DNA of 64,000 nt from Flavobacteriaceae bacterium (GCA_030726725.1 JANRDC010000004.1:186001-250000); one strand, 5' to 3'; positions 9,025 to 18,435 are shown, counted from the stretch's first letter. Made by a program: numbers and translations. Notes: a model not told the origin generated them from the letters alone.

Positions 9025-9093
9025 GGGGTAAATATAGCGTTTTATACACTTAAATTCTGAGGTAATTGCCAAAGAAATGTCGATATTAGCCGC

Positions 9094-10254
9094 GTGAAAA
9101 AACAGATTTTTGCCACCTTATTCTTTTGGTTGATCTGCTTTACACTGAGCGCTCAAAACCCTCAGTCAAGCAGTAAATCACCATCGCTTCAAGTGAGCTT
9201 AATCACCTGTGGACCAGGTGAAGAACTGTATTCAAAATTTGGACACTCCGCACTGAGAATTAGAGATGTATCCCAGGGTTTTGATGTGATCTACAATTAC
9301 GGACTGTTTGACTTTAACGCCCCTAACTTTTATCTCAACTTTGTCAAGGGAAAACTGCGCTATTTTTTGGGCAAACACGACACGGAAAGTTTTATCGCTT
9401 CTTTTGTCCGTGAAGATCGCTGGGTGAGAGAACAAGTCCTCGACATAGATGAAAAAGCAGCACTGGAACTGCTCCAAAGATTGGAAGAAAATTACCGCCC
9501 AGAAAACAGATATTACCTGTACGACTTTTTCTATGCCAATTGCGCCACCAAAATAAGGGATTTATTACTCGAGGTGAGCGAAGGATCGCTGACTTACCCA
9601 TATGGACAAGCCTACTCAAACAAGAGTTACCGGGATCTTATCGCTGAAAATCTACCCGTCAATGATTGGGGGGGCTGGGGTATTGACCTGGCGTTAGGGT
9701 CTTTGATCGATACACCAACCAGCAATTTTCAAGCTCAATTCTTACCAGAATACACAGCGGATCAACTCTCCACTGCACAGTGGAACGGCAGATCTGCCGT
9801 GCGCAAAGACCACTATTTATCGGATAAAACCCAAACGGATCTCGCACCCTTGTCCTTCAATCCTTGGGGGCCCCTCACCGGTGGGATGGTGTTGATGCTG
9901 TTGGTTTGGTTGACCAGAACCAACAAAAAATACAGATTGATGACCCATGGATTTTTAAATCTGATCAGCGGTGTCATAGGTGTTGTATTGGTCTTGCTCT
10001 GGACAGCGACAGACCACCAAACCACAGCCTGGAACGCCCATTTGTTTTGGGCGCAACCCTGGTTGATACTGGCTCCATGGTTGATCAGTTCAAAGAATAA
10101 TTCACACAGAATCTCCAGACTACTTGTGCTTTCGGGCATCGGTGTCTGTCTGGTCATGTGGGTACTCAATATCCAATCTTTTCACTGGATGATGTTACCT
10201 ATTTGGGGAGCAATCATCATGTCCCACATGTTCACCTTCAAAACAAAACCATGA
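9094..10254 (+). CDS. Lnb-like (DUF4105) periplasmic and membrane protein, candidate lipoprotein N-acyltransferase
   Basis: A 386-residue protein: signal peptide (residues 1-20), a periplasmic domain (about 30-240), and a C-terminal part with about four membrane helices (from 250). The periplasmic domain has KFGHSALRI (His51) and YANCATKIRDLL (Cys150), the conserved His and Cys expected for a thiol acyltransferase or peptidase fold. This is the architecture of the Lnb N-terminal periplasmic family, proposed to N-acylate lipoproteins in Bacteroides. The start is a GTG; no earlier ATG is available. It overlaps the ABC-F gene by 4 bases. Family assignment is firm, the reaction is inferred. Confidence 0.75.
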   Translation: MKKQIFATLFFWLICFTLSAQNPQSSSKSPSLQVSLITCGPGEELYSKFGHSALRIRDVSQGFDVIYNYGLFDFNAPNFYLNFVKGKLRYFLGKHDTESFIASFVREDRWVREQVLDIDEKAALELLQRLEENYRPENRYYLYDFFYANCATKIRDLLLEVSEGSLTYPYGQAYSNKSYRDLIAENLPVNDWGGWGIDLALGSLIDTPTSNFQAQFLPEYTADQLSTAQWNGRSAVRKDHYLSDKTQTDLAPLSFNPWGPLTGGMVLMLLVWLTRTNKKYRLMTHGFLNLISGVIGVVLVLLWTATDHQTTAWNAHLFWAQPWLILAPWLISSKNNSHRISRLLVLSGIGVCLVMWVLNIQSFHWMMLPIWGAIIMSHMFTFKTKP

Positions 10255-12110
10255 ATTTAATCAGCGTTGAACAAGTCGCTCGCTCATTTGGCGAGCGTAT
10301 TTTATTTAAAGACATTTCTTTTGGCATCAACAAAGGACAGAAGATCGGTTTAATCGCTGAGAATGGATCTGGCAAATCTTCTCTTTTGGACATCATCGCA
10401 GGCAAGGCACTTCCGGATCAAGGTCAAGTCAACTACAGAAAAGACATGAAACTTGCCTTTCTCGCACAAGAGCCTGACCTCAATGACGCCTGGACCATTG
10501 AAGAAACCTTGACTCGAGCAGATCATCCCATGATGAGAATCATCACGGCCTACGAACATGCGCTGCTGCATCCAGAAGATGAAAAAAGCTATCAGGTCGC
10601 TTTTGAGGCCATGGAAAGATCTAGCGCCTGGGATTTTGAATTTCAATACCAACAAATTCTCTCCCGCTTAAAGCTCGATGACTTAACCCTTCAGGTGGCC
10701 AACATGTCGGGGGGGCAAAAGAAACGACTAGCACTTGCCCTAGCACTGCTTGAAACTCCTGATGTTCTGTTGTTAGACGAACCTACCAACCACCTCGATC
10801 TAGAAATGATTGAGTGGCTTGAAGCTTATTTCGCCAAGGAAAAAATGACACTGTTTATGGTTACCCATGATCGTTATTTTTTGGAACGCGTCTGCGATCA
10901 AATCATCGAACTAGATCGCGGTGAGCTTTACAACTATTCGGGTAACTACAGTTATTTTCTCGAAAAAAGACAGGAACGATTAGCCCTGGAAGCACTGATG
11001 CAACACAAAAACGATCAGGTTTTTAAATCTGAGCTGGATTGGATCAGGAGACAACCCAAAGCGAGAACCACCAAATCCAAATCGCGGATCGATGATTTTG
11101 CAGCCATCGAGGCCAAAACCAAGCAGCGAAGACAAGAACACAAGATCCAATTGGAAATCAATATGAATCGATTGGGTGCAAAAATCATAGAGTGTCACAA
11201 AGTACAACACGCCTTTGGGCAAAAAGTGATTCTAGATGGTTTCTCCTATCATTTTCAACCCGCCGAGCGACTGGGCATTGTGGGCAAAAACGGAACTGGA
11301 AAATCGACGTTTTTAAATTTAATCAGTGGGAAAATTGAACCGCAAGGAGGAAAAATCGTTGTGGGAGAAACCGTACAGATGGGTTATTACACCCAAGCAG
11401 GTATTGAGGTCAAACCAGGTCAAAAAGTGATCGAGGTAATTCAAGAATTCGGGGAATACATTCCGCTGAAACACGGTCGTCAGCTCAGTGCCTCGCAGTT
11501 GCTAGAACGTTTTTTATTCGACAGAAAAAAACAGTACGACTTTGTTGAAAAACTAAGTGGCGGAGAGAGAAAACGCTTGTACTTGTGTACGGTGTTGATT
11601 CAAAATCCAAATTTTCTCATACTCGATGAACCGACCAATGATCTAGATGTAGTCACCTTAGGGGTGCTCGAATCCTTTTTACTCGATTTTCCAGGGTGCT
11701 TGGTCGTTGTCTCTCACGACAGGTATTTTATGGATAAAATCGTGGACCATCTTTTGGTCTTTGAAGGTCAAGGTGCGTTTACTGATTTTCCTGGAAACTA
11801 CTCTGATTATCGCGCCTATACTCAGGACAGTCCCAAGTCTGCAAACACTGAGATATCGCCCACAAAATCAGCATCCATTAAATCAAAGTCTCCACAACAA
11901 AATCAGCAGTTCAAAAAGGAAATACAAAAAATTGAAGGACAGATTGCTGCCCTTGAATCAGAAAAACTGGAGATTGAATCCGCTTTTTTGAATCCCGAAC
12001 TAAGTCCAGAGGAAATTGCCGCACTTTCTATTAAACTGGCAAAAATCAACGATGATATAGACGAAAAGACCATAATTTGGATGGAGTACAGCGATGAAAT
12101 GGGTCAGTAA
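10251..12110 (+). CDS. ABC-F family ATPase (Uup-like)
   Basis: Soluble twin-cassette ABC protein of 619 residues; ABC-F proteins act on the ribosome. Both cassettes are intact: AENGSGKSSLLDI and MSGGQKKRLALALALLE with DEPTNHLDLE, then KNGTGKSTFLNLISG and LSGGERKRLYLCTVL with DEPTNDLDVV. A charged linker with RRQPKARTTKSKSRIDD lies between them. A C-terminal coiled coil (about 540-619) resembles the DNA/RNA-binding tail of Uup. The ATG at 10251 overlaps the Lnb-like stop; an upstream start at 10158 would add 31 residues unlike the family. It overlaps the next gene by 17 bases. Confidence 0.9.
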   Translation: MNLISVEQVARSFGERILFKDISFGINKGQKIGLIAENGSGKSSLLDIIAGKALPDQGQVNYRKDMKLAFLAQEPDLNDAWTIEETLTRADHPMMRIITAYEHALLHPEDEKSYQVAFEAMERSSAWDFEFQYQQILSRLKLDDLTLQVANMSGGQKKRLALALALLETPDVLLLDEPTNHLDLEMIEWLEAYFAKEKMTLFMVTHDRYFLERVCDQIIELDRGELYNYSGNYSYFLEKRQERLALEALMQHKNDQVFKSELDWIRRQPKARTTKSKSRIDDFAAIEAKTKQRRQEHKIQLEINMNRLGAKIIECHKVQHAFGQKVILDGFSYHFQPAERLGIVGKNGTGKSTFLNLISGKIEPQGGKIVVGETVQMGYYTQAGIEVKPGQKVIEVIQEFGEYIPLKHGRQLSASQLLERFLFDRKKQYDFVEKLSGGERKRLYLCTVLIQNPNFLILDEPTNDLDVVTLGVLESFLLDFPGCLVVVSHDRYFMDKIVDHLLVFEGQGAFTDFPGNYSDYRAYTQDSPKSANTEISPTKSASIKSKSPQQNQQFKKEIQKIEGQIAALESEKLEIESAFLNPELSPEEIAALSIKLAKINDDIDEKTIIWMEYSDEMGQ

Positions 12111-12534
12111 TACATGGTGGCGCCTAAATGTTTGGATTCAGTATTACGTGAATTCATTTCATCTACACGGTATCCACTCCCCTTTTGTTTTTGAATTTCA
12201 TGAGTCGTTTTGGAAGAAAAATAGTCGCAATAATCCCGGGTGGGAAGATGCTTTGAAATCTTGGTTTGAAAAAGGACTACAAGCCCAGGGAAAAAAAAGT
12301 ATATTTGCCGTGGCTTACGCCTATAAAATCACTGATGATCAGTGGAATAGACTTCAAGAGATGGCCCCTTTAGATGGTGGCACGGTATTGATCAAAGGCA
12401 TCAGAAATAACCGTAACGCTTGGCAAAAATGGAACATGCTAAGCGACTTGTTTACCTGTTCAATCGATACAGGAAGAGATGGAATTCTGGTGGCAAAACG
12501 AGGACAGGAAAAAGAATATTTTTGGCTAAAATAA
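12094..12534 (+). CDS. Shortened relative of a class I methyltransferase, SAM-binding core missing
   Basis: 146 residues. The N-terminus has HGIHSPFVFEF (about 25-35). The C-terminus, from GGTVLIKGIRNNRNAW (about 95-110) to SIDTGRDGILVAKRGQEKEY, resembles the two ends of a Bacteroidota SAM-dependent methyltransferase family that is usually about 220-260 residues. The middle, where the glycine-rich SAM loop and acidic motifs should lie, is reduced to about 50 residues with none of them. It is an intact frame, coupled to the ABC-F gene by a 17-base overlap, so it is not simply a frameshifted pseudogene. It is unlikely to bind SAM. The homology is my reading from recalled motifs. Confidence 0.55.
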   Translation: MKWVSNTWWRLNVWIQYYVNSFHLHGIHSPFVFEFHESFWKKNSRNNPGWEDALKSWFEKGLQAQGKKSIFAVAYAYKITDDQWNRLQEMAPLDGGTVLIKGIRNNRNAWQKWNMLSDLFTCSIDTGRDGILVAKRGQEKEYFWLK

Positions 12535-12539
12535 TTCAG

Positions 12540-13091
12540 ATGAAGATCTATACTAAAACCGGAGATCGAGGAAAAACAATGTTGCTGGATGGCAATGTTG
12601 TCGACAAAAACGATGCGCGCATTGAAGTTAATGGATGTTTGGATGAACTAAACACCCGAATAGGGCTCTTGAGGGATTCTGATATGGATCCAGAAATCAA
12701 TTTGGAGTTTATCGCCCTGCAAAAAGCTATTTTTGAAATTAGCGCTACGCTGGCCGTAGATAGAAGTGGTGAATCAGCCCGCTTTGACGCTGCTCAATGG
12801 GACATTTTGGTAGAAGCTATGGAAAATCGCATCGATCAATGGACAGAAGTGCTTCCTCCTTTGACACATTTTATCATACCTGGTGGTCATCCAAAAGTCG
12901 GACTGGTGCACTTGGCAAGAACTTGTTGTCGCACTGCAGAAAGACGATTAGTTGGATTGGATCAACTGGCCGAAATCCCCTGGCAAACTGTTGTTTTTAT
13001 CAACCGTTTATCCGATTATTTGTTTGTTTGGGCCCGCATGGTGAGCTTGCGTGAAGGAGCTGATGAAACCCTTTGGATATCAAATCCTTAG
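12540..13091 (+). CDS. Cob(I)yrinic acid a,c-diamide adenosyltransferase (PduO type)
   Basis: Transfers the adenosyl group of ATP to cob(I)alamin. The N-terminal ATP-binding segment KIYTKTGDRGKTMLLDG is in place, followed by the conserved DELNTRIGLLR helix and the C-terminal RTCCRTAERR and INRLSDYLFVWAR motifs that line the corrin site. Length 183 is normal. I use the ATG at 12540, since any earlier start would lie inside the preceding gene. Nothing else for cobalamin synthesis is visible in the window, so it probably serves imported cobamides. Confidence 0.92.
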   Translation: MKIYTKTGDRGKTMLLDGNVVDKNDARIEVNGCLDELNTRIGLLRDSDMDPEINLEFIALQKAIFEISATLAVDRSGESARFDAAQWDILVEAMENRIDQWTEVLPPLTHFIIPGGHPKVGLVHLARTCCRTAERRLVGLDQLAEIPWQTVVFINRLSDYLFVWARMVSLREGADETLWISNP

Positions 13092-13118
13092 ACCACAATT
13101 ATTTAAAGTTTTTTTAAC

Positions 13119-13148
13119 TTGCACGGACGGGATTAAAAATTATTTTTG
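13119..13148 (+). promoter_or_regulatory. Promoter, TTG-N19-TATTTTTG
   Basis: TTG at 13119-13121 and TATTTTTG at 13141-13148 are separated by 19 bases, a full match to the flavobacterial consensus (TTG, 17-23 bases, TAnnTTTG). The DUF2795 start lies 28 bases downstream. Confidence 0.7.
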
Positions 13149-13176
13149 CAAAAATCTAATTTAACCCCAAACCGAT

Positions 13177-13401
13177 ATGTACTGGACTTTAGAATTGGCT
13201 TCATATTTAAGCGATGCGCCTTGGCCAGCAACCAAAGACGAATTAATTGATTACGCCATCAGAACAGGGGCCCCATTAGAAGTCGTAGAGAACCTACAAT
13301 CTATGGAAGAAGAAGGTGGAGAAATCTACGAAAGTATCGATGAAATCTGGCCGGATTACCCTTCAGACGAAGACTATCTTTGGAACGAAGACGAGTATTA
13401 A
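13177..13401 (+). CDS. DUF2795 domain protein
   Basis: A 74-residue acidic protein beginning MYWTLELASYLSDAPWPATK, with a DELIDYAIRTGAPLEVVENL core and an Asp/Glu-rich tail ending WNEDEY. It fits the small DUF2795 family that is strongly conserved in Flavobacteriia; function unknown. It has its own promoter and its own terminator, so it is expressed as a single-gene unit between the cobalamin gene and secA. The helical core and acidic tail suggest a protein-binding rather than catalytic role, which is inference only. Confidence 0.85.
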   Translation: MYWTLELASYLSDAPWPATKDELIDYAIRTGAPLEVVENLQSMEEEGGEIYESIDEIWPDYPSDEDYLWNEDEY

Positions 13402-13422
13402 ACCTGTAGACAAACAAACCTA

Positions 13423-13446
13423 AAAAAGCCTCTGTGGAGGCTTTTT
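13423..13446 (+). terminator. Rho-independent terminator after the DUF2795 gene
   Basis: Stem AAAAAGCCTC / GAGGCTTTTT with loop TGTG, followed by more T residues to about 13450. It insulates secA from the upstream unit. Confidence 0.85.
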
Positions 13447-13453
13447 TTTTACG

Positions 13454-13461
13454 TATTTTTG
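13454..13461 (+). promoter_or_regulatory. Predicted -7 element (TATTTTTG) for secA
   Basis: Exact TAnnTTTG match between the preceding terminator and secA, 49 bases before the ATG. No TTG is at the expected spacing because that stretch is the terminator stem. Confidence 0.45.
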
Positions 13462-13510
13462 AAAGGTTTTGCCAGACAAATCAGGCAAAACATAGTATTT
13501 TATTGAACAG

Positions 13511-16500
13511 ATGAGTTTTATCAACCAAATTCTAAAAGTGTTTGTGGGCGACAAGGCCCGAAAAGATGTTCAAGCACTTCAGCCTTTACTGCAAAAAACA
13601 AAACAACACGAACAAGCGCTTTCCGCATTAAGCGCTGACGAACTACGTGGAAAAACACATGCGTTTAAGGCGTATATCACCTCCCAGACAGCGACCCTAG
13701 ACCAAGAGATAGACGCATTAAAAGCGGAGAGTTTAACCCAAAAGGATATCGATGCCAATGAGGCGATATACGCCCAAATAGATCAATTGTTGGCCCAGCG
13801 CAAAAAAACCATTGATGCGGCACTGGACCACTTATTGCCTGAGGCTTTTGCGGTGGTGCGCGAAACAGCCAAAAGATTTGCCCACAACGAATCAATTTCT
13901 GTGATAGCCACAGAACAAGACCGTTTATTCTCAGCCGACAAAGATTATGTCGTTTTAGATGGCGATCACGCTGTATGGAATACGAGCTGGAACGCTGCAG
14001 GAAAACCGGTTCGTTGGGACATGGTGCATTACGATGTTCAGTTGATCGGCGGAATGGTGTTACACCAAGGCAAAGTAGCAGAAATGCAAACTGGGGAAGG
14101 AAAAACCTTGGTAGCTACACTACCTGTATACCTGAATGCCCTCAGTGGATTAGGGGTACACTTGGTCACCGTAAACGATTATTTGGCCAAAAGGGACAGC
14201 GCTTGGATGGCACCAATTTTTGAATTTCACGGGCTCACTGTCGATTGCATCGACAACCACCAACCCAATTCTCTTGGACGAAGAAAAGCTTATTTAGCGG
14301 ACATTACCTACGGGACTAACAATGAATTTGGTTTTGATTACCTCAGGGACAATATGGCCCATCAACCTGGCGAATTAGTACAAAGACCACACCACTACGC
14401 CATTGTTGATGAGGTAGATTCTGTGTTAATCGACGATGCTCGAACTCCACTCATCATTTCTGGACCAGTGCCAGAAGGTGACCGTCATGAGTTTAACGAA
14501 TTAAAACCTCAAGTAGAGCGTTTAGTCAATGCTCAACGCAATTACCTCACTGGAGTTTTGGTGGAGGCCAAGAAAAAAATTGCTGAAGGTGATCTAAAAG
14601 AAGGTGGCTTCCAATTGCTTAGGGTATACCGAGGTCTGCCAAAAAACAAAGCTTTGATCAAATTTCTCAGCGAGGAAGGCATCAAGCAGTTGCTTCAAAA
14701 AACAGAACGCCAGTACATGCAGGACAACAACCGGGAAATGCACCGGGTGGATGAAACACTGCTTTTTGTCATCGATGAAAAAAACAACCAGATAGAGCTG
14801 ACCAACAATGGGATTAAAGAGCTTTCGACCGAGGAAAACTCCGATTTCTTCATACTGCCGGACATCGGTACCGAAATGGCCAAAATTGAACAGAAAGGTT
14901 TAGAACCCGCTGTTCAAGCTGCTGAAAAAGAACAATTATTCAGGGATTTTTCGATAAAAAGCGAGCGAATTCACACCTTAAATCAATTGCTAAAAGCCTA
15001 TACCTTGTTTGAAAAAGATGTTGCCTATGTGGTGATGGACAACAAGGTGATGATCGTAGATGAGCAAACGGGGCGGATCATGGATGGAAGGAGGTATTCC
15101 GATGGTTTACACCAGGCGATTGAAGCCAAAGAAAATGTGCGCATAGAGGCATTGACCCAGACATTTGCCACGGTTACCTTGCAAAACTACTTCCGTATGT
15201 ACTACAAACTTTCCGGTATGACAGGAACTGCGGTGACTGAGGCTGGGGAGCTTTGGGAAATATACCAACTGGATGTGGTGGAAATTCCCACCAACAGACC
15301 CATTGCTAGAAAAGACAAGGAGGATCTGATCTACAAGACCAAAAGAGAAAAATACAACGCAATTATCGAAGAAGTGGTTGGTTTGTCTGCTCAAGGGAGA
15401 CCTGTGCTTATCGGAACCACCTCCGTTGAAATTTCAGAATTGCTCTCCCGCATGCTTGATTTGCGCAAAGTCCCCCACAATGTGCTCAACGCAAAACTCC
15501 ACAAAAAAGAAGCGGATATTGTTGCTGAAGCTGGAAAACCTGGGGTGGTCACCATCGCGACCAATATGGCTGGACGTGGTACAGATATCAAACTCAGCGA
15601 AGAAGTAAAAAATTCTGGAGGATTGGCCATCATCGGAACTGAAAGACACGACTCTAGACGGGTAGACCGTCAGTTAAGGGGCCGTTCTGGTCGTCAAGGA
15701 GACCCAGGAAGTTCTCAGTTTTATGTGTCTTTAGAAGACAACCTGATGCGCCTTTTCGGATCTGACCGTGTGGCTAAATTGATGGACCGAATGGGCCTTG
15801 AAGAAGGTGAAGTCATCCAACACAGTATGATGACTAAGTCTATCGAACGGGCTCAGAAAAAAGTAGAGGAAAATAACTTCGGAATACGAAAACGCCTTTT
15901 GGAATATGACGATGTCATGAATGCCCAAAGGGAGGTGATCTACAAGAGACGAAGACACGCCTTAAACGGTGAGCGTTTGCAACTCGACATCGCCAACATG
16001 ATGTTTGACACCTGTGAAATTATCTCCGAGCAAAACAAACTGGCTGGTGATTTCAAAAATTTCAACTATGAAGTGATTACCTATTTCGGAGTTGAGCCAG
16101 GACTTGATGAAACCACTTGGAGCAAGATGAATGTGGGCCAATGCGCGCAACACCTGTACCAAATGGTCCGCGACCGCTACACCGAAAAAATGGACCGAGC
16201 TGCCCAATCTGCCTTTGGCGTCATCGAAAAGGTTTACAATGACCCAAACAGCCACTTCGAGCGGATATCCGTACCGTTTACCGATGGTATTAAATCGCTG
16301 AATGTGGTAACCCATCTTGAAAAAGCTTACCAGACTGAAGGCAAACAATTGGTCGCAGACTTTGAAAAAAACATCAACTTAGCGCTTATTGATGAGGCTT
16401 GGAAGACCCATTTGCGCAAAATGGATGAACTGAAGCAATCGGTTCAACTAGCGGTTCACGAGCAGAAAGATCCTTTGTTGATCTACAAATTTGAAGCATT

Positions 16501-16870
16501 TGAGCTGTTCAAATCCATGATTGACCGAGTCAATAAAGAGATTATCTCATTCTTGTTTAAAGCGCATTTGCCTGAAGGACCACAAGCGCCTTCGGTTCGT
16601 GAAGCCCAAGTGATTCGCCCTAAAGAAAAACTGGCATTATCCAAAGAAGAGATTCCCAACAGCGATGAAAGAGCAGCTCAAGCTAGGAATGCCGGAGCAT
16701 CAGCATCTAGACCCGCTCCTGTTGAAACTGTGATCAGACAAGCGCCTAAAGTGGGCAGGAATGACAAAGTGGTATTGAAAAACATACTCAATGGGGAACA
16801 AAAAGAAATGAAATACAAACAAGCAGAACCCTTGCTTAAACAAGGAACTTGGGTGCTGGTAAACAATTAA
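13511..16870 (+). CDS. secA: Preprotein translocase ATPase SecA
   Basis: Motor of the Sec pathway, 1119 residues against about 900 in E. coli. Visible: Walker A MQTGEGKTLVATLP (about 192-205), Walker B IVDEVDSVLIDDARTPL (about 297-313), ITYGTNNEFGFDYLRDN, TNMAGRGTDIKL and GRSGRQGDPGSSQFY. The extra length comes mainly from an insert of about 100 residues in the first nucleotide-binding domain (about 335-450) and a longer C-terminal part. The tail ends KQGTWVLVNN with no CxCxSGKKYKxC zinc motif, as I recall for other Flavobacteriia. An amidohydrolase gene starts 5 bases after the stop. Confidence 0.97.
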   Translation: MSFINQILKVFVGDKARKDVQALQPLLQKTKQHEQALSALSADELRGKTHAFKAYITSQTATLDQEIDALKAESLTQKDIDANEAIYAQIDQLLAQRKKTIDAALDHLLPEAFAVVRETAKRFAHNESISVIATEQDRLFSADKDYVVLDGDHAVWNTSWNAAGKPVRWDMVHYDVQLIGGMVLHQGKVAEMQTGEGKTLVATLPVYLNALSGLGVHLVTVNDYLAKRDSAWMAPIFEFHGLTVDCIDNHQPNSLGRRKAYLADITYGTNNEFGFDYLRDNMAHQPGELVQRPHHYAIVDEVDSVLIDDARTPLIISGPVPEGDRHEFNELKPQVERLVNAQRNYLTGVLVEAKKKIAEGDLKEGGFQLLRVYRGLPKNKALIKFLSEEGIKQLLQKTERQYMQDNNREMHRVDETLLFVIDEKNNQIELTNNGIKELSTEENSDFFILPDIGTEMAKIEQKGLEPAVQAAEKEQLFRDFSIKSERIHTLNQLLKAYTLFEKDVAYVVMDNKVMIVDEQTGRIMDGRRYSDGLHQAIEAKENVRIEALTQTFATVTLQNYFRMYYKLSGMTGTAVTEAGELWEIYQLDVVEIPTNRPIARKDKEDLIYKTKREKYNAIIEEVVGLSAQGRPVLIGTTSVEISELLSRMLDLRKVPHNVLNAKLHKKEADIVAEAGKPGVVTIATNMAGRGTDIKLSEEVKNSGGLAIIGTERHDSRRVDRQLRGRSGRQGDPGSSQFYVSLEDNLMRLFGSDRVAKLMDRMGLEEGEVIQHSMMTKSIERAQKKVEENNFGIRKRLLEYDDVMNAQREVIYKRRRHALNGERLQLDIANMMFDTCEIISEQNKLAGDFKNFNYEVITYFGVEPGLDETTWSKMNVGQCAQHLYQMVRDRYTEKMDRAAQSAFGVIEKVYNDPNSHFERISVPFTDGIKSLNVVTHLEKAYQTEGKQLVADFEKNINLALIDEAWKTHLRKMDELKQSVQLAVHEQKDPLLIYKFEAFELFKSMIDRVNKEIISFLFKAHLPEGPQAPSVREAQVIRPKEKLALSKEEIPNSDERAAQARNAGASASRPAPVETVIRQAPKVGRNDKVVLKNILNGEQKEMKYKQAEPLLKQGTWVLVNN

Positions 16871-16875
16871 AAGCG

Positions 16876-18435
16876 ATGCGCAACACATTTTTATGCTTTT
16901 TGACCTTGGCCTGGAGTATCTCTTGGGCACAACAGCCGCTGAGTGAGGGGCCATTTGACCAGTTAATTATCAGAGGAGTTACTTTAATCAACGGTACTGG
17001 TGCGCCTCCTCAGGGACCAGTCGATGTGGTAGTAGAAAACAACAAAATCACACAAGTGCGTGTAGTGGGGTATCCCAATGTTCCGATCAACCCCAAAAGC
17101 AGGCCAGCACTAAAACCAGGCGGTAAAGAAATCGACGCCACTGGAATGTATCTTTTACCTGGTTTTGTCGACATGCATGGACACATCGGTGGAGATGCCC
17201 AAGGCACCTCTGCGGATTATGTTTTTAAACTTTGGATGGCCCACGGAGTAACCACTGTCCGCGAGCCCAGTGGAAGAGGTCTTGATATTACGCTAGCCCT
17301 TAAAAACAACAGTGAAAAAAACAGCATTATCGCTCCGCGCATTTTTGCCTACACCGGTTTTGGAGAAGGGCAAAAGGGAGGAATTAACACCCCTGAACAG
17401 GCCAGACAATGGGTGCGAGACAACGCCAAAAAAGGAGCCGATGGAATTAAGTTCTTTGGCGCTGAACCCGCTATCATGGAAGCTGCCTTACAAGAAAACA
17501 AAGCGCTTGGATTGCGGTCTGCTTGCCACCACGCACAACTCAATGTAGCTCGATGGAATGTCTTGCATTCGGCACGCGCTGGACTGACCTCTATGGAGCA
17601 CTGGTACGGCCTTCCCGAAGCGCTTTTTGAAGGACAAACCGTTCAGCAATACTCATTGGACTACAACTACAACAACGAACAAAACAGGTTTGAAGAAGCG
17701 GGGAAACTTTGGGCACAAGCCGCTCAACCGGGTAGTGCAAAATGGAATGCGGTCATGGATGAATTATTGGCCCTGGACTTTACCATTGACCCCACTTTCA
17801 ATATCTACGAAGCCAATAGAGATCTTCAAGCTGCGAGAAGAGCGGAGTGGCATGAACTGTATACCCTACCCTCTCTTTGGCGTTTCTATCAACCCAGCAT
17901 GATTTCTCATGGTTCTTATTGGCACGATTGGGGCACCGAACAAGAGGTGGCTTGGAAGAAAAATTACCAGCTTTGGATGCAATTTGTCAATGAATTCAAA
18001 AACAAGGGAGGCCGTGTAACTACCGGTTCTGACTCTGGATATATTTTTCAACTGTACGGATTTGCCTACATACGGGAATTAGAATTGTTGCGTGAAGCTG
18101 GATTCCATCCCTTGGAAGTGATTCAGTCCGCAACGCTAAAAGGAGCGGAAGCCTTAGGTATGGCGGATCAAATCGGCAGCATCGCTGTTGGAAAAAAAGC
18201 GGATATGGTGTTGGTCGGTGAAAATCCGCTGCAGAACTTTAAAGTACTCTATGGTACAGGAGCCATTCGTCTCAACCAGGACAACGAAGTAGTAAGGGTG
18301 GGCGGTGTCATTTACACGATAAAAGACGGGATTGTTTACGATGCCAAAGCGTTGTTGGCAGACGTCCGAAAACAAGTCGCTGATGCCAAAAAAGCAGAGA
18401 ATTTCGAAATCAAACAACCTGGAGTTTATGAATAA
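16876..18435 (+). CDS. Exported amidohydrolase family protein
   Basis: 519 residues with a signal peptide (residues 1-17, ending SWAQQ). It has the metal-dependent hydrolase fold: VTLINGTGAPPQGPVDV at the start, the HxH metal motif in PGFVDMHGHIGGD, a buried HH in SACHHAQ, and TTGSDSGYIF giving the late Asp. The C-terminal IGSIAVGKKADMVLV strand completes the small beta domain. The substrate cannot be told; imidazolonepropionase- and prolidase-like periplasmic enzymes look similar. It follows secA by 5 bases and overlaps msrA by 8 bases. Confidence 0.85.
   Translation: MRNTFLCFLTLAWSISWAQQPLSEGPFDQLIIRGVTLINGTGAPPQGPVDVVVENNKITQVRVVGYPNVPINPKSRPALKPGGKEIDATGMYLLPGFVDMHGHIGGDAQGTSADYVFKLWMAHGVTTVREPSGRGLDITLALKNNSEKNSIIAPRIFAYTGFGEGQKGGINTPEQARQWVRDNAKKGADGIKFFGAEPAIMEAALQENKALGLRSACHHAQLNVARWNVLHSARAGLTSMEHWYGLPEALFEGQTVQQYSLDYNYNNEQNRFEEAGKLWAQAAQPGSAKWNAVMDELLALDFTIDPTFNIYEANRDLQAARRAEWHELYTLPSLWRFYQPSMISHGSYWHDWGTEQEVAWKKNYQLWMQFVNEFKNKGGRVTTGSDSGYIFQLYGFAYIRELELLREAGFHPLEVIQSATLKGAEALGMADQIGSIAVGKKADMVLVGENPLQNFKVLYGTGAIRLNQDNEVVRVGGVIYTIKDGIVYDAKALLADVRKQVADAKKAENFEIKQPGVYE

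Noticed and set aside
8552-9031. A 159-codon open frame opposite pssA
   Set aside because: It is Ser/Asn/Lys-rich with no family pattern and lies wholly antisense to a well-supported gene.
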